Assembly (NCBI RefSeq): GCF_900155655.1
Contig: NZ_LT706987.1
Coordinates: 2,399,466-2,463,465, forward strand
DNA length: 64,000 nt
DNA from: Prevotella ihumii
GTDB lineage: Bacteria; Bacteroidota; Bacteroidia; Bacteroidales; Bacteroidaceae
Direction of reading: 5' to 3'
Every line of letters starts with the position of its first letter. The stretch's first letter is position 1. A model generated the notes under the pieces. The model had not been told where the DNA came from and did no database searches. It was given only the letters and a program-made list of their open reading frames with translations. This document shows positions 1 to 8,103 of this stretch, one piece after another. The position numbers and the translations under genes are program-made.

Positions 1-82
1 GGGACAGGCGAAGGATACCCTGACGCATGTCCACAGGAGTGCAACAAACCCGAAAAACATTTGTTTCGTTGAGTACAAACAT
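1..82 (-). CDS. IS66-family orf2 (TnpB-like), 5' end only
   Basis: Reading leftward from an ATG at 82, the frame stays open to the window edge and gives 27 residues. They include PVDMRQGILRLS, which resembles the conserved N-terminal PVDMRKSFDGL-type motif of the IS66 Orf2 accessory protein, and they start MFVLNE. A Bacteroidota-type promoter lies just upstream (95-125). The rest of the protein and the IS66 transposase would lie beyond position 1. The family call rests on one short motif, so it is probable rather than certain. Confidence 0.6.
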   Translation of the reverse strand, partial: MFVLNETNVFRVCCTPVDMRQGILRLS

Positions 83-94
83 AAGTTTTTCGGG

Positions 95-125
95 CAAAGG
101 TAGTAAAGCAAGAATGCTACACAAA
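95..125 (-). promoter_or_regulatory. Promoter for the IS66 orf2 fragment
   Basis: On the minus strand a TACCTTTG -7 box (95-102) is preceded, after 19 bases, by TTTG (122-125). This matches the Bacteroidota TTTG/N19-21/TAnnTTTG consensus and would start transcription about 6 bases before the ATG at 82. Confidence 0.6.
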
Positions 126-442
126 GGCGGCTAATATTGGATGCTTACACAAAACTTTGTAGAAATATGCAAGTTTGAAAACGATTATTTTATTGATAAC
201 CAGATGGTTAAATATTTTTCAAGGGGAGACTACTTACTACATTGCTCATTTACGTCTATGGTGTGCAATGAAGTATTCTCTTTTTTCTCTATTTAGGGTG
301 TAAAACGATGATAAATGTAAAGGAATTGAGAAAAATAGTAGCGTGTTGGTTTGTGGAAGAATAGAACAACCTTATTTTTCACTTGATGTATTAAAATCCA
401 GTTTGTAACTTATTGATTATTAAAGCGTTATAATCCTATTTC

Positions 443-545
443 AAAACATATATGTTTTACCTTCCCAAACATATATGTTTTAGCCCCTCAAAGTTGAACT
501 TTGACAATGCCAAACATATATGTTTTGGAAACGAAACATCGATGT
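443..545 (-). repeat. Palindrome array 1 (P1-P1-P2-P1-P1')
   Basis: AAACATATATGTTT palindromes (P1) are centred at 450.5, 473.5 and 518.5. A P2 palindrome, CAAAGTTGAACTTTG, is centred at 496, and a degenerate P1-like site (ACATCGATGT) at 540.5. Centre-to-centre steps are 23, 22.5, 22.5 and 22 bp. The central G of P2 and the order P1-P1-P2-P1 make it the reverse complement of the arrays at 29827 and 48911. The sequence ATTGTTCTATTTTTC or close variants flanks the standalone arrays. Confidence 0.85.
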
Positions 546-640
546 ATGATTTTTAAAAGTATGGGCGAGGAAAAATAGGACAATAAGAGTCTTGTGTGGT
601 CTTGTTTTTGTATTGCAAATGTAAAGTTTATTTTCTGTTT

Positions 641-836
641 ATCCCAAATCGGTCGTTAGAATGAGAATGTATTTTGCGATTATTTTGAGATTTATTTTGC
701 ATATATCAAAGGAGCATAGCGGGCTATGTGACTGCAGATATAGGTAAAATAAAGCCAAAATAATCCAGAAGACAGCTCATAAGTTTCAAAAATAATAAAG
801 TAAGCACCTAAACTGGTCTAATGACCAAATTGGGTT
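641..836 (+). repeat. B element, copy 1
   Basis: 196 bp bounded by ATCCCAAATCGGTCGTTAG (641-659) and CTAATGACCAAATTGGGTT (818-836), which are imperfect inverted ends. The interior matches the copies at 20298, 35931 and 49119. It has nested A/T-rich inverted arms around CATAGC-GG-GCTATG (715-728). Confidence 0.9.
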
Positions 837-999
837 TATTTAGTGTCTCGACTTTGAAATCGCTTGTGTAAGTTGTATCTTTTTGTAATAAATGCGGTTA
901 TATAATAAGGTAGAGCAAAACAACAGTGTTTATTCTTGTACAATCAAGTAGAAATCAGTAACTTTGCGAAGACTCTATTTTAGTTCTTAAAAGTATCTT

Positions 1000-1647
1000 A
1001 TGGCTACACATCCTTTATGGTCTGACGAATATTGGCTACTGCTTTTGCAACTCTATTTGCAAAAACCTGTGGGCATCAAACCTCAATACTCACGCGAGTT
1101 GGTAGAATTGAGTTTGGATCTACATATCCCACCCGTAAACTTGTACGAACAGCAGTTTGTGTTGAGGCGCAGAGAAAGTGCTGTACTCCAACTCGTTTGG
1201 GACAGCTATGCCGAAAGTCCACGCAAGCTGAAACGAGACGTAAAACGGCTGAGAGAGCTGAAAGGGTTTGGACATCAAGAAGAATTTTATGAAGGGGTAG
1301 AGGTGAAAGAAACCTTTGAGACAGATTTTCTGCCTTTGGAAAGCAACAGCGAACTGAAGCCCGTAATGCTGATAATGGTACTCGACCTCTACTTCCGCTT
1401 GACGCCTATCACGATGGTAAAGGACACACCAGAGGTGCAAGACTTGGCACGAATGATGAAAATATCGCCCTCAACTGTGGTAGAGATTATGGACGTGTTC
1501 CAGTTTTGTGACCCCTATCTTAATCGTGACGACTTTATGATTTCGCCACTCTTGCTGCCTTGTAGGGCGATATGGGACAGATATGGCAACGAAAATCCTA
1601 CAAAACTTTCGGCTTTGGCAGCACAATTACGTGATTATTTCAAGTAG
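1000..1647 (+). CDS. Conserved hypothetical protein upstream of rpoN
   Basis: 215 residues, soluble, with no signal peptide or membrane segment. I do not recognise a named domain. Residues about 145-190 (DLARMMKISPSTVVEIMDVFQ) read like a helix-turn-helix, so DNA binding is possible but only inferred. The N-terminal half is rich in aromatic and leucine residues and in basic pairs (RRRE, RKLKRDVKRLRE). It ends 45 bp before rpoN on the same strand, so the two are probably co-transcribed. The stop is TAG, showing that TAG is a normal stop in this genome. A weak TAACTTTG box at 959-966 could be its promoter. Confidence 0.75.
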   Translation: MATHPLWSDEYWLLLLQLYLQKPVGIKPQYSRELVELSLDLHIPPVNLYEQQFVLRRRESAVLQLVWDSYAESPRKLKRDVKRLRELKGFGHQEEFYEGVEVKETFETDFLPLESNSELKPVMLIMVLDLYFRLTPITMVKDTPEVQDLARMMKISPSTVVEIMDVFQFCDPYLNRDDFMISPLLLPCRAIWDRYGNENPTKLSALAAQLRDYFK

Positions 1648-1692
1648 TTTGTCTTAGAAATTTAGTAATTTTGCATCGTAATTCAGGTTTCA

Positions 1693-3204
1693 ATGGCACA
1701 GAGAAATATACAAATACAAGAACAAAAGCTTTTGCAATTGCAGCGACTTTCTCAACAACAACTGTTGCAGGTGAAGTTGCTCGAAATGCCGTTGACCGAA
1801 TTGGAAGAAAGCGTTTATGCCGAATTGGACGATAACCCCGCCTTGGAAAAGGGAACAGACGAGGGAGAGACCAACGACAATGCTGACTTGGGAGAGGCGA
1901 ACGACTTAGATTTTGACTCGCAAAAGGAGCAGGAAGAGCGCCAAGACGCATTGGATACGGCTTTGGAACGTATGCGGTCGGACGACGATTTGCCCACATA
2001 CAGCGGTCAGATGCAAAACAACAATGCCGACTATGAGGAGATAGTGTATGGCGACACTACATCGTTTATCGACAAGCTCAACGAGCAAGTGGGCGAAAGA
2101 GAGATGAGCGAGAAGCAACGGAGTGTGTTGGAATATCTTATAGGTAGTCTTGATGACGACGGACTGTTGAGAAAAGAGCTTGATACTATAGCCGACGAAT
2201 TGGCTATTTATCACGGCATAGACTGTACAGAGGACGAGATAATGCAGGCATTGAAGCTGTTGCAGGATTTCGACCCTGCTGGTATTGGAGCTCGCTCGTT
2301 GCAGGAGTGTTTGTTGTTGCAGATAGACCGAAAGGTGATAAACGAGGAATGGCAGAAAGACAATCCTGTTTACGTTTATCTTCACAAGATATTTTCACGA
2401 TATTTTTATGCCTTTTCGCAGAACAATTGGGCAAAGATAAAGGAGCGTTTGCACCTTAACGATTTGCAAATAGGAGCTTTGCAGCGTGAAATACGTAAGC
2501 TCAACCCGAAACCGGGTGCAGCGATGGGCGAAACAATGGGCAGAAACTTGGAACAAATAACACCCGACTTCATTGTAGACACCGAAGACGATGGCACGAT
2601 AAGTTTCACGCTCAACAGCGGACACTTGCCCGAACTCTACGTTTCGGAGAGCTTTAGCGAGATGTTGGCTGCCTATAAAGAAAACAAAAAAGGTATGAGC
2701 CGACAAGAAAAGGAGGCTCTGCTGTATGCAAAAGGTAAAGTGGAAAAGGCGCAGGGCTTTATTGATGCCATCAAGCAACGCCGCCACACGCTCTATGTTA
2801 CGATGAAAGCTATTATTGACATTCAACGCCGATTTTTCCAAGAAGGCGATGAGGCCGAACTAAGGCCTATGACAATGAAGGATGTGGCTGAACGTACAAA
2901 GCTCGATATTTCTACTATTTCGCGTGTTAGCAATATCAAGTATGCGCAAACACGTTGGGGAACGTTTCCGTTACGCTTCTTCTTTACCGACAGTTATACC
3001 ACAGATGATGGCGAAGAGCTGTCGACAAGAACCATAAAGTTGGCATTGAAAGAAGTGGTTGAGGCGGAAGATAAGAAGCACCCGATGAATGATGACGAGT
3101 TGGCAAAGGCAATGAAAGAACGTGGTTATCCCATTGCACGCCGCACGGTGGCGAAGTATCGCGAACAATTGAATATACCTGTGGCAAGACTTCGCAAGGA
3201 GTGA
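1693..3204 (+). CDS. rpoN: RNA polymerase sigma-54 factor RpoN
   Basis: 503 residues. RpoN binds core RNA polymerase and recognises -24/-12 promoters that need an AAA+ activator to open. Evidence is the glutamine- and leucine-rich activator-interaction region at the N-terminus (about 1-50, with LLQVKLLEMPLTELE and a DNPALE segment), an acidic linker (about 55-90), the core-binding region, a helix-turn-helix region (about 395-425) and the diagnostic RpoN box ARRTVAKYRE at about 482-491 near the C-terminus. The length is normal for the family. It follows the hypothetical at 1000 and precedes a PAP2-like gene by 45 bp. No sigma-54 activator is encoded in this window. Confidence 0.97.
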   Translation: MAQRNIQIQEQKLLQLQRLSQQQLLQVKLLEMPLTELEESVYAELDDNPALEKGTDEGETNDNADLGEANDLDFDSQKEQEERQDALDTALERMRSDDDLPTYSGQMQNNNADYEEIVYGDTTSFIDKLNEQVGEREMSEKQRSVLEYLIGSLDDDGLLRKELDTIADELAIYHGIDCTEDEIMQALKLLQDFDPAGIGARSLQECLLLQIDRKVINEEWQKDNPVYVYLHKIFSRYFYAFSQNNWAKIKERLHLNDLQIGALQREIRKLNPKPGAAMGETMGRNLEQITPDFIVDTEDDGTISFTLNSGHLPELYVSESFSEMLAAYKENKKGMSRQEKEALLYAKGKVEKAQGFIDAIKQRRHTLYVTMKAIIDIQRRFFQEGDEAELRPMTMKDVAERTKLDISTISRVSNIKYAQTRWGTFPLRFFFTDSYTTDDGEELSTRTIKLALKEVVEAEDKKHPMNDDELAKAMKERGYPIARRTVAKYREQLNIPVARLRKE

Positions 3205-3249
3205 GAACAAAAGTAAATAGAAACAACGTAGGTTATAACACCATCTTTT

Positions 3250-3867
3250 ATGAGTGAAAAGAACATCATCTTGACAGCACGTGTGGTAAGTATGCTGCTT
3301 ACCCCATTCTATTTGCCTGTAATAGGTGTGTTGGCTATTCTTGTTTTCTCGTACCTTAGCACCTTTCCGTGGCAAGTAAAACTGTCGTTGGTGCTGATGG
3401 TTTACCTCTTTACGGTCTTGGTTCCCACCTTATTAATACATATATACAGACAGTATCACGGATGGACACTCCTTCAGTTGGGAACTAAGGAGCGACGAAT
3501 GATGCCTTACATCATTTCTATCCTTTGTTATTTTGGCTGTTTGTACATTATGGATCTCATTCATTTGCCCCACCTTATCACGTCAATGCTTATGGTAGCA
3601 TTGGTTATACAGGTGCTTTGTGCGGTTATTAATGTGTGGTGGAAAATCTCAACTCATACCGCTGGAATGGGAGGAGTATTGGGTGCGTTGGTTGCCTTTT
3701 CCTTTATTCTCAACTTCAACCCCGTGTGGTGGCTCTGTTTGGCCATTGTTGCATCGGGAATAGTGGGTTCGAGCCGTATCATATTGCGCCAACACACGCT
3801 TACACAGGTTACGGCAGGGCTTTTCTTAGGTATCGTCAGTGCGTTCTGCACCATTATGTTGATATAA
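3250..3867 (+). CDS. PAP2-like integral membrane protein
   Basis: 205 residues with about six hydrophobic segments. The layout is that of the PAP2/type 2 phosphatidic acid phosphatase fold: RRMMP at about 81-85, STHTAGMGG at about 134-142 where PSGH would be, and SSRIILRQHTLTQVTAG at about 174-190 where SRxxxxxHxxxD would be. The two histidines are kept, but the serine-glycine of PSGH and the final aspartate (Q here) are not canonical, so it may be a weak or altered phosphatase. It sits between rpoN and purE on the same strand, and the spacing suggests co-transcription with rpoN. The substrate is unknown. Confidence 0.7.
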   Translation: MSEKNIILTARVVSMLLTPFYLPVIGVLAILVFSYLSTFPWQVKLSLVLMVYLFTVLVPTLLIHIYRQYHGWTLLQLGTKERRMMPYIISILCYFGCLYIMDLIHLPHLITSMLMVALVIQVLCAVINVWWKISTHTAGMGGVLGALVAFSFILNFNPVWWLCLAIVASGIVGSSRIILRQHTLTQVTAGLFLGIVSAFCTIMLI

Positions 3868-3916
3868 TAAAACAAGAAATAAACGTTCGTCAAGAACAAA
3901 TTTAAAATCAGGAAAT

Positions 3917-4423
3917 ATGAAACCATTAGTAAGTATAATTATGGGTTCTACAAGCGACCTTCCTGTGATGGAGAAAGCTTGTAAGTGGTTGGAAGAGCAA
4001 GAAATACCATTCGAGATAAATGCACTTTCGGCTCATAGAACTCCTGCAGCCGTAGAAGCATTTGCCAAAGAAGCAAAGGGACGTGGCATTAAGGTGATTA
4101 TTGCAGCGGCAGGAATGGCAGCAGCCCTACCAGGAGTTATTGCTGCTTCTACCTCATTGCCTGTCATTGGTGTGCCTATTAAGGGTATGTTGGACGGCTT
4201 AGACGCAATGTTGTCTATCATTCAGATGCCTCCCGGTATCCCTGTAGCCACAGTTGGTGTGAACGGAGCGCAGAATGCAGCCATCTTAGCTGCTGAAATG
4301 ATTGCTCTTGGCGATGAAGAAGTGGCGAAGAAGGTAGACAATTGGAAGTCTACATTGGGCAAAAAGATTGAAAAAGCTAATCAAGAACTTGCTGAGATTA
4401 AGGACTACAAGTTTAAGTGCTAA
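3917..4423 (+). CDS. purE: N5-carboxyaminoimidazole ribonucleotide mutase PurE
   Basis: 168 residues, the usual size of a class I PurE. It converts N5-CAIR to CAIR in de novo purine synthesis, in the cytoplasm as an octamer. Key motifs are SIIMGSTSDLPVM at the N-terminus (phosphate-binding glycine/serine loop), SAHRTP with the catalytic histidine, AAAGMAAALPGVIAA, and GLDAMLSIIQMPPGIPVATVGVNGAQNAA. No purK is adjacent. It is 49 bp downstream of the PAP2-like gene. A 197-bp A element follows it and separates it from ispG, which could affect read-through. Confidence 0.96.
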   Translation: MKPLVSIIMGSTSDLPVMEKACKWLEEQEIPFEINALSAHRTPAAVEAFAKEAKGRGIKVIIAAAGMAAALPGVIAASTSLPVIGVPIKGMLDGLDAMLSIIQMPPGIPVATVGVNGAQNAAILAAEMIALGDEEVAKKVDNWKSTLGKKIEKANQELAEIKDYKFKC

Positions 4424-4452
4424 GGCTTTTTAAAGGAGTTAAGAGGCTTTTT

Positions 4453-4649
4453 AACCCAAATCGGTCATTAGCCCGCAAAGGCTTTTAAAAGCGTTTAGCT
4501 GTTATGCTTTTCTTCGTCTTTGCACCTTATTTTGGCTTTTTTCGTTTGTTTTTTCAGTTGTTTAGCTCGCTAAACGTCTTCAAAAACAACCAAAAATAGC
4601 TCAAAATAAGCTCGCAAATCTCGAAGAAGTCTAACGACCGATTTGGGTT
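4453..4649 (+). repeat. A element, copy 1
   Basis: 197 bp with ends AACCCAAATCGGTCATTAG and CTAACGACCGATTTGGGTT (18 of 19 complementary). Core palindrome GTTTAGC-TC-GCTAAAC at 4560-4575, with nested TTATTTT/AAAATAA arms. Lies between purE and ispG. Confidence 0.92.
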
Positions 4650-4700
4650 TAAACTTGTATTAGCGAAGGCTTTCCCTTGCTAAGAATAAATGTTTTTGAG

Positions 4701-6668
4701 ATGATAGATTTATTTAATTACGAGCGAAGACAAAGCTCTACAACTCACGTTGGCACACTCGATATTGGTGGAACTAATCCTATCAGAGTGCAGTCAATGA
4801 CCACCACCAACACAAACGATACAGAGGCAAGTGTAGAACAAGCCATTAAGATAATCGAAGCTGGAGGTGAATTGGTGCGACTGACCACTCAAGGAAAGCG
4901 TGAGGCTGAAAACTTGAAGCACATTAATGCGCTCTTACGCTCGAAAGGATACAATACACCGCTTTGCGCTGATGTACATTTCAATGCCAATGTGGCTGAT
5001 GTGGCTGCTTTATATGCCGAAAAAGTGCGCATCAACCCAGGAAACTATGTTGACCCTGGACGCACGTTTAAAGTGTTAGCGTACACCGAAGAGGAATATG
5101 CAAAGGAGTTGCAGCGCATAGAAGACCGTCTTGTTCCGTTTATCAATATCTGTAAAGAAAATCATACGGCTGTGCGTATAGGTGTAAACCACGGAAGTCT
5201 TTCCGACCGCATTATGTCGCATTACGGCGATACGCCCGAAGGTATCGTTGAAAGCTGTATGGAGTTCTTGCGCATATTCAAGAAGTACAACTTCCACGAT
5301 ATTGTGATTTCCATCAAAGCATCTAATACTGTTGTGATGGTACGTTCGGTTCGCTTGTTGGTAGACGCTATGGATAAGGAGGATATGCACTATCCGCTTC
5401 ATCTTGGAGTTACAGAGGCTGGCGAAGGAGAAGACGGCAGAATAAAGAGTGCGGTGGGTATCGGAGCATTACTCAATGATGGTATTGGCGACACAATACG
5501 TGTTTCGTTAAGCGAAGACCCCGAATGTGAAATCCCTGTGGCAAGCTATCTTGCACGTTATATACGCAAAAAACAAGGTCATCTTATCGTACCTGCAGAG
5601 GTTGCAGATGACTTCGATTACTTGCGTCCTGAGCGTAGAAAGACCACAGCTGTGGGCAATATCGGTGGCGAAAACGTACCTGTTGTCATCAGCACACGCA
5701 ATGCCAACGACAATAAAGTGATAGTAGTAGCGACAGGAACACCAACCCCCGACTATATATATGTGAATGATAGGCTGCCCGAACACTTAATAAAAGGTCA
5801 GAAATACATCATCGATTACAACGTATATATCGAGTTAGCAACCAAGGGCGAACTACCTTCTGAAGATATTTATCCCATCTTCCCAACTCCAGCTATTCCT
5901 TTTATAGGAACAGTAAATGCAAAGGTGAAGTTCCTTGTGTTGAAGTATGGAACACCTTCAGAAGAGTTTCTTGCTTGCTTAAAGTATCACCCTGAAGTAG
6001 TGGTGGTAGCGGTGAGCAATCATCAAAACAAATTGGCGGAGCAACGTGCATTGACCCATCAGATAATGAAGGCAGGACTACAAAACCCTGTAGTTTTTGC
6101 TCAAATGTATCAACACTCTAACGATGAGGCGTCAACCACCAACGATGGCGAACCAACAACAAAAGATAGCAAACCATTGAGCGCACTCACGCCAACAGGC
6201 AAGGAACAATTCCAATTAGAGGCTGCAGCCGATATGGGTGCATTGATGATAGACGGACTTACCGATGGTCTATGGTTGATGAATGAAGGTAATATCTCAC
6301 AAGACGATATAGAGCAGACTGCCTTTGCCATTCTTCAAGCTGGCAGACTCCGTATGGTAAAGACAGAATATATCTCTTGTCCAGGTTGTGGCCGCACGCT
6401 ATACGACCTTCGTAGCACAATAGCTCACATCAAGGAAGCCACCAAGGGAATGACAGGCCTCAAAATAGGCATTATGGGCTGCATTGTGAATGGTCCTGGG
6501 GAAATGGCAGATGCCGACTATGGATACGTAGGTGCAGGTGTAAAGAAAGTAAGTCTTTATCGCAAGAAAGTGTGCGTTGAAAAGAATATCCCCGAAGAAG
6601 AGGCTGTTGAACATCTTTTAGCCTTGATAAAAGGCGACCAAGACCAATCATCGCCAATAGAGAGATAA
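4701..6668 (+). CDS. ispG: (E)-4-hydroxy-3-methylbut-2-enyl-diphosphate synthase IspG (long form)
   Basis: 655 residues from the ATG at 4701, chosen over a TTG at 4677 because the family begins MIDLFNY-like. IspG is the 4Fe-4S enzyme of the MEP isoprenoid pathway that reduces MEcPP to HMBPP. The N-terminal TIM barrel holds PIRVQSMTTTNTNDTEA and CADVHFNANVA. The C-terminal iron-sulfur domain has the cysteine motifs CPGCGRTLYDL and GIMGCIVNGPGEMADADYGYVG. The roughly 250 residues between them form the extra domain typical of Bacteroidota, plant and Chlamydia IspG. A segment near 480-500 (NDEASTTNDGEPTTKDS) is low-complexity and probably a surface loop. An intrinsic terminator follows at 6690. 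Confidence 0.95.
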   Translation: MIDLFNYERRQSSTTHVGTLDIGGTNPIRVQSMTTTNTNDTEASVEQAIKIIEAGGELVRLTTQGKREAENLKHINALLRSKGYNTPLCADVHFNANVADVAALYAEKVRINPGNYVDPGRTFKVLAYTEEEYAKELQRIEDRLVPFINICKENHTAVRIGVNHGSLSDRIMSHYGDTPEGIVESCMEFLRIFKKYNFHDIVISIKASNTVVMVRSVRLLVDAMDKEDMHYPLHLGVTEAGEGEDGRIKSAVGIGALLNDGIGDTIRVSLSEDPECEIPVASYLARYIRKKQGHLIVPAEVADDFDYLRPERRKTTAVGNIGGENVPVVISTRNANDNKVIVVATGTPTPDYIYVNDRLPEHLIKGQKYIIDYNVYIELATKGELPSEDIYPIFPTPAIPFIGTVNAKVKFLVLKYGTPSEEFLACLKYHPEVVVVAVSNHQNKLAEQRALTHQIMKAGLQNPVVFAQMYQHSNDEASTTNDGEPTTKDSKPLSALTPTGKEQFQLEAAADMGALMIDGLTDGLWLMNEGNISQDDIEQTAFAILQAGRLRMVKTEYISCPGCGRTLYDLRSTIAHIKEATKGMTGLKIGIMGCIVNGPGEMADADYGYVGAGVKKVSLYRKKVCVEKNIPEEEAVEHLLALIKGDQDQSSPIER

Positions 6669-6689
6669 TAAAAAGAAAGCTAAAAGACC

Positions 6690-6744
6690 AATACGTGTTA
6701 AGAAAAGCCTTTAGAACGGCTTTCCTTAGCACGTATTTTTTTTG
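6690..6744 (+). terminator. Intrinsic terminator of ispG
   Basis: AATACGTG (6690-6697) pairs with CACGTATT (6730-6737). An inner AAAGCC/GGCTTT stem lies between, and a run of T follows (6736-6743). It starts 22 bp after the ispG stop. Confidence 0.85.
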
Positions 6745-6824
6745 CTGTCTAACATAGGAGAGCCAAGCTTTGTAGATTAGTCCTAATATAATATTATTAC
6801 TGTCCGCTAAACATAGAAATCCTC

Positions 6825-8100
6825 ATTCCAACTCATTGAGACACAATAGTTCGGATGACAGCATATTAGTGACAAGCCCCCTTATTCATTTTCTGTTACC
6901 TCCGGTGGCGATTCCGCCGCTGCTTCAAGCATGAGTTTCATGTCGGCATCCGGCATATTGAAGAAATTATTCATGTTAAGGTATTCCATAAGTACAATGC
7001 GCACCATAGTAGCCAGCCCTGAGAAACTCCACCGCCTCTGCAATGAGCTTTGCAGCAGTGACAGTAATAGATTGGCAATGAGTGTGACCCAAATCTGTAT
7101 CTTGATGGCGTTGGCACTCTCCCTATAGAAGTATCTAAGCGGGAAGTTCTGTTTTATCTACTTGAAAAGAGACTCTATCTGCCACCTTCTGCGGAAGATG
7201 GCTACGATAGTCTCCATGGACATATCAAAGTCGTTGGTAAGCAAGGACACCAACTTTGACATCTTTCCCTTCTTGATATCCACATAGGTGATGATACGCG
7301 CTATATGGTTGATATCGCCCTTCCTGAATACCACCACCTGCTCACGATATTCCATCAGCCCATCCTCGTTCATATCCATGCAGTCTGCCAACACCTCGTA
7401 TTTGAGATTTTTCTTCATCTTGGTGACATAGACGACGTTCCTCTCGGTCAGTTCCTCAAACTTTTCATAGTTGATATATGCACGATCCAGGGCAATGATT
7501 TCATCATGCTTGAAATGGCTGGGGGCGAGCATAAAGGAATCGTTGGTCGCGGCAGAGGTGAACTTCACGTCACAATGAACTCCTTCGTTTGCATGAATGA
7601 CGGAATGCACTTTTATGCCTCCCTTCTTCTTTCCCGTCTTAGGATGCCGTCCCACGCCCTTGAAGATGACGTTAGAGAATAGGGTTATCGTGGTGGAATC
7701 GATGATTCTCAGACGTTTTATCCATTCCTCCGTACCATTGCGTCGGCTGTCCGAAGAAAGTCTGTCTTTATTGGACTCGTAAAGGTCATGGTACACGTCC
7801 TCAAAGAACTTCTCCGAGCGTCTGGCGTTCGCATCTGACAGGGTACTGCGCTTAGGAACCCTGTCAATGCCAATGTGGCGAAGCTTGCGCACCTCAGCTG
7901 TCATTGCCGCCTCTATCTCGCGCAGGGAGTCGAAGCGTATGATGACTGCATACAGCATCGTAAGAAGATGGGTGAAGCCGTCAAAGGTCTTCACATACCG
8001 CTCACCGCCGTTTTGTCGGCTCATCGTAGCTCTTTTATAGTCTTTCGATGGGTCTTTCAAACCTAACATCAAGGCTTTTGCTGTCTCATAGTGGGTCAGG
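6825..8100 (-). mobile_element. IS4-family insertion sequence (approximate ends)
   Basis: About 1.28 kb around the transposase pseudogene. Reading inward, both ends carry a similar segment: CTCATTGAGACACAA on the left (about 6832-6846) and CCACTATGAGACAGCAA on the right (about 8095-8079, minus strand). The alignment needs small gaps, so the boundaries and any target duplication are uncertain. The right end lies within a few bases of the tyrS stop codon at 8104. Confidence 0.6.
6882..8072 (-). pseudogene. IS4-family transposase interrupted by an amber stop
   Basis: The open frame runs from about 8072 (TTG, or the ATG at 8069) to a TAG at 7158-7160. The same frame then continues for about 91 codons to TAA at 6882-6884. 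The joined product (about 396 residues) reads as one DDE transposase: first Asp in RIIDSTTI, second in IALDRAYIN, and the YREK-type block with RRRWQIESLFK, then the TAG, then IKQNFPLRYF. Relatives have glutamine at the stop position, so a CAG to TAG change is the simplest explanation. The lysine of the YREK signature lies just after the stop, so the truncated product lacks it and should be inactive. Confidence 0.85.
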
Positions 8101-8103
8101 TGG

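Larger units (their letters stand above)
126..999. other. Gene-free, repeat-bearing gap
   Basis: No credible coding frame was found between the IS66 fragment and the gene at 1000. The stretch holds a palindrome array (443-545) and a B element (641-836). The right end of the IS66-type element should lie in roughly 100-300, but I could not identify its terminal repeat because the other end is outside the window. A weak -7 box TAACTTTG (959-966) lies upstream of the gene at 1000. Confidence 0.5.

Noticed and set aside
443-545. Palindrome arrays as CRISPR arrays
   Set aside because: Repeats are 14-17 bp palindromes with 6-10 bp spacers, too short for CRISPR. Two repeat types alternate, and there are no cas genes in the window.
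6931-7128. Plus-strand frame near the IS
   Set aside because: It is the antisense of the transposase C-terminal part downstream of the amber codon.
7158-7160. TAG reassigned to glutamine
   Set aside because: At least one ordinary gene (1000-1647) ends in TAG, no suppressor tRNA is visible here, and two interrupted frames are not enough evidence.
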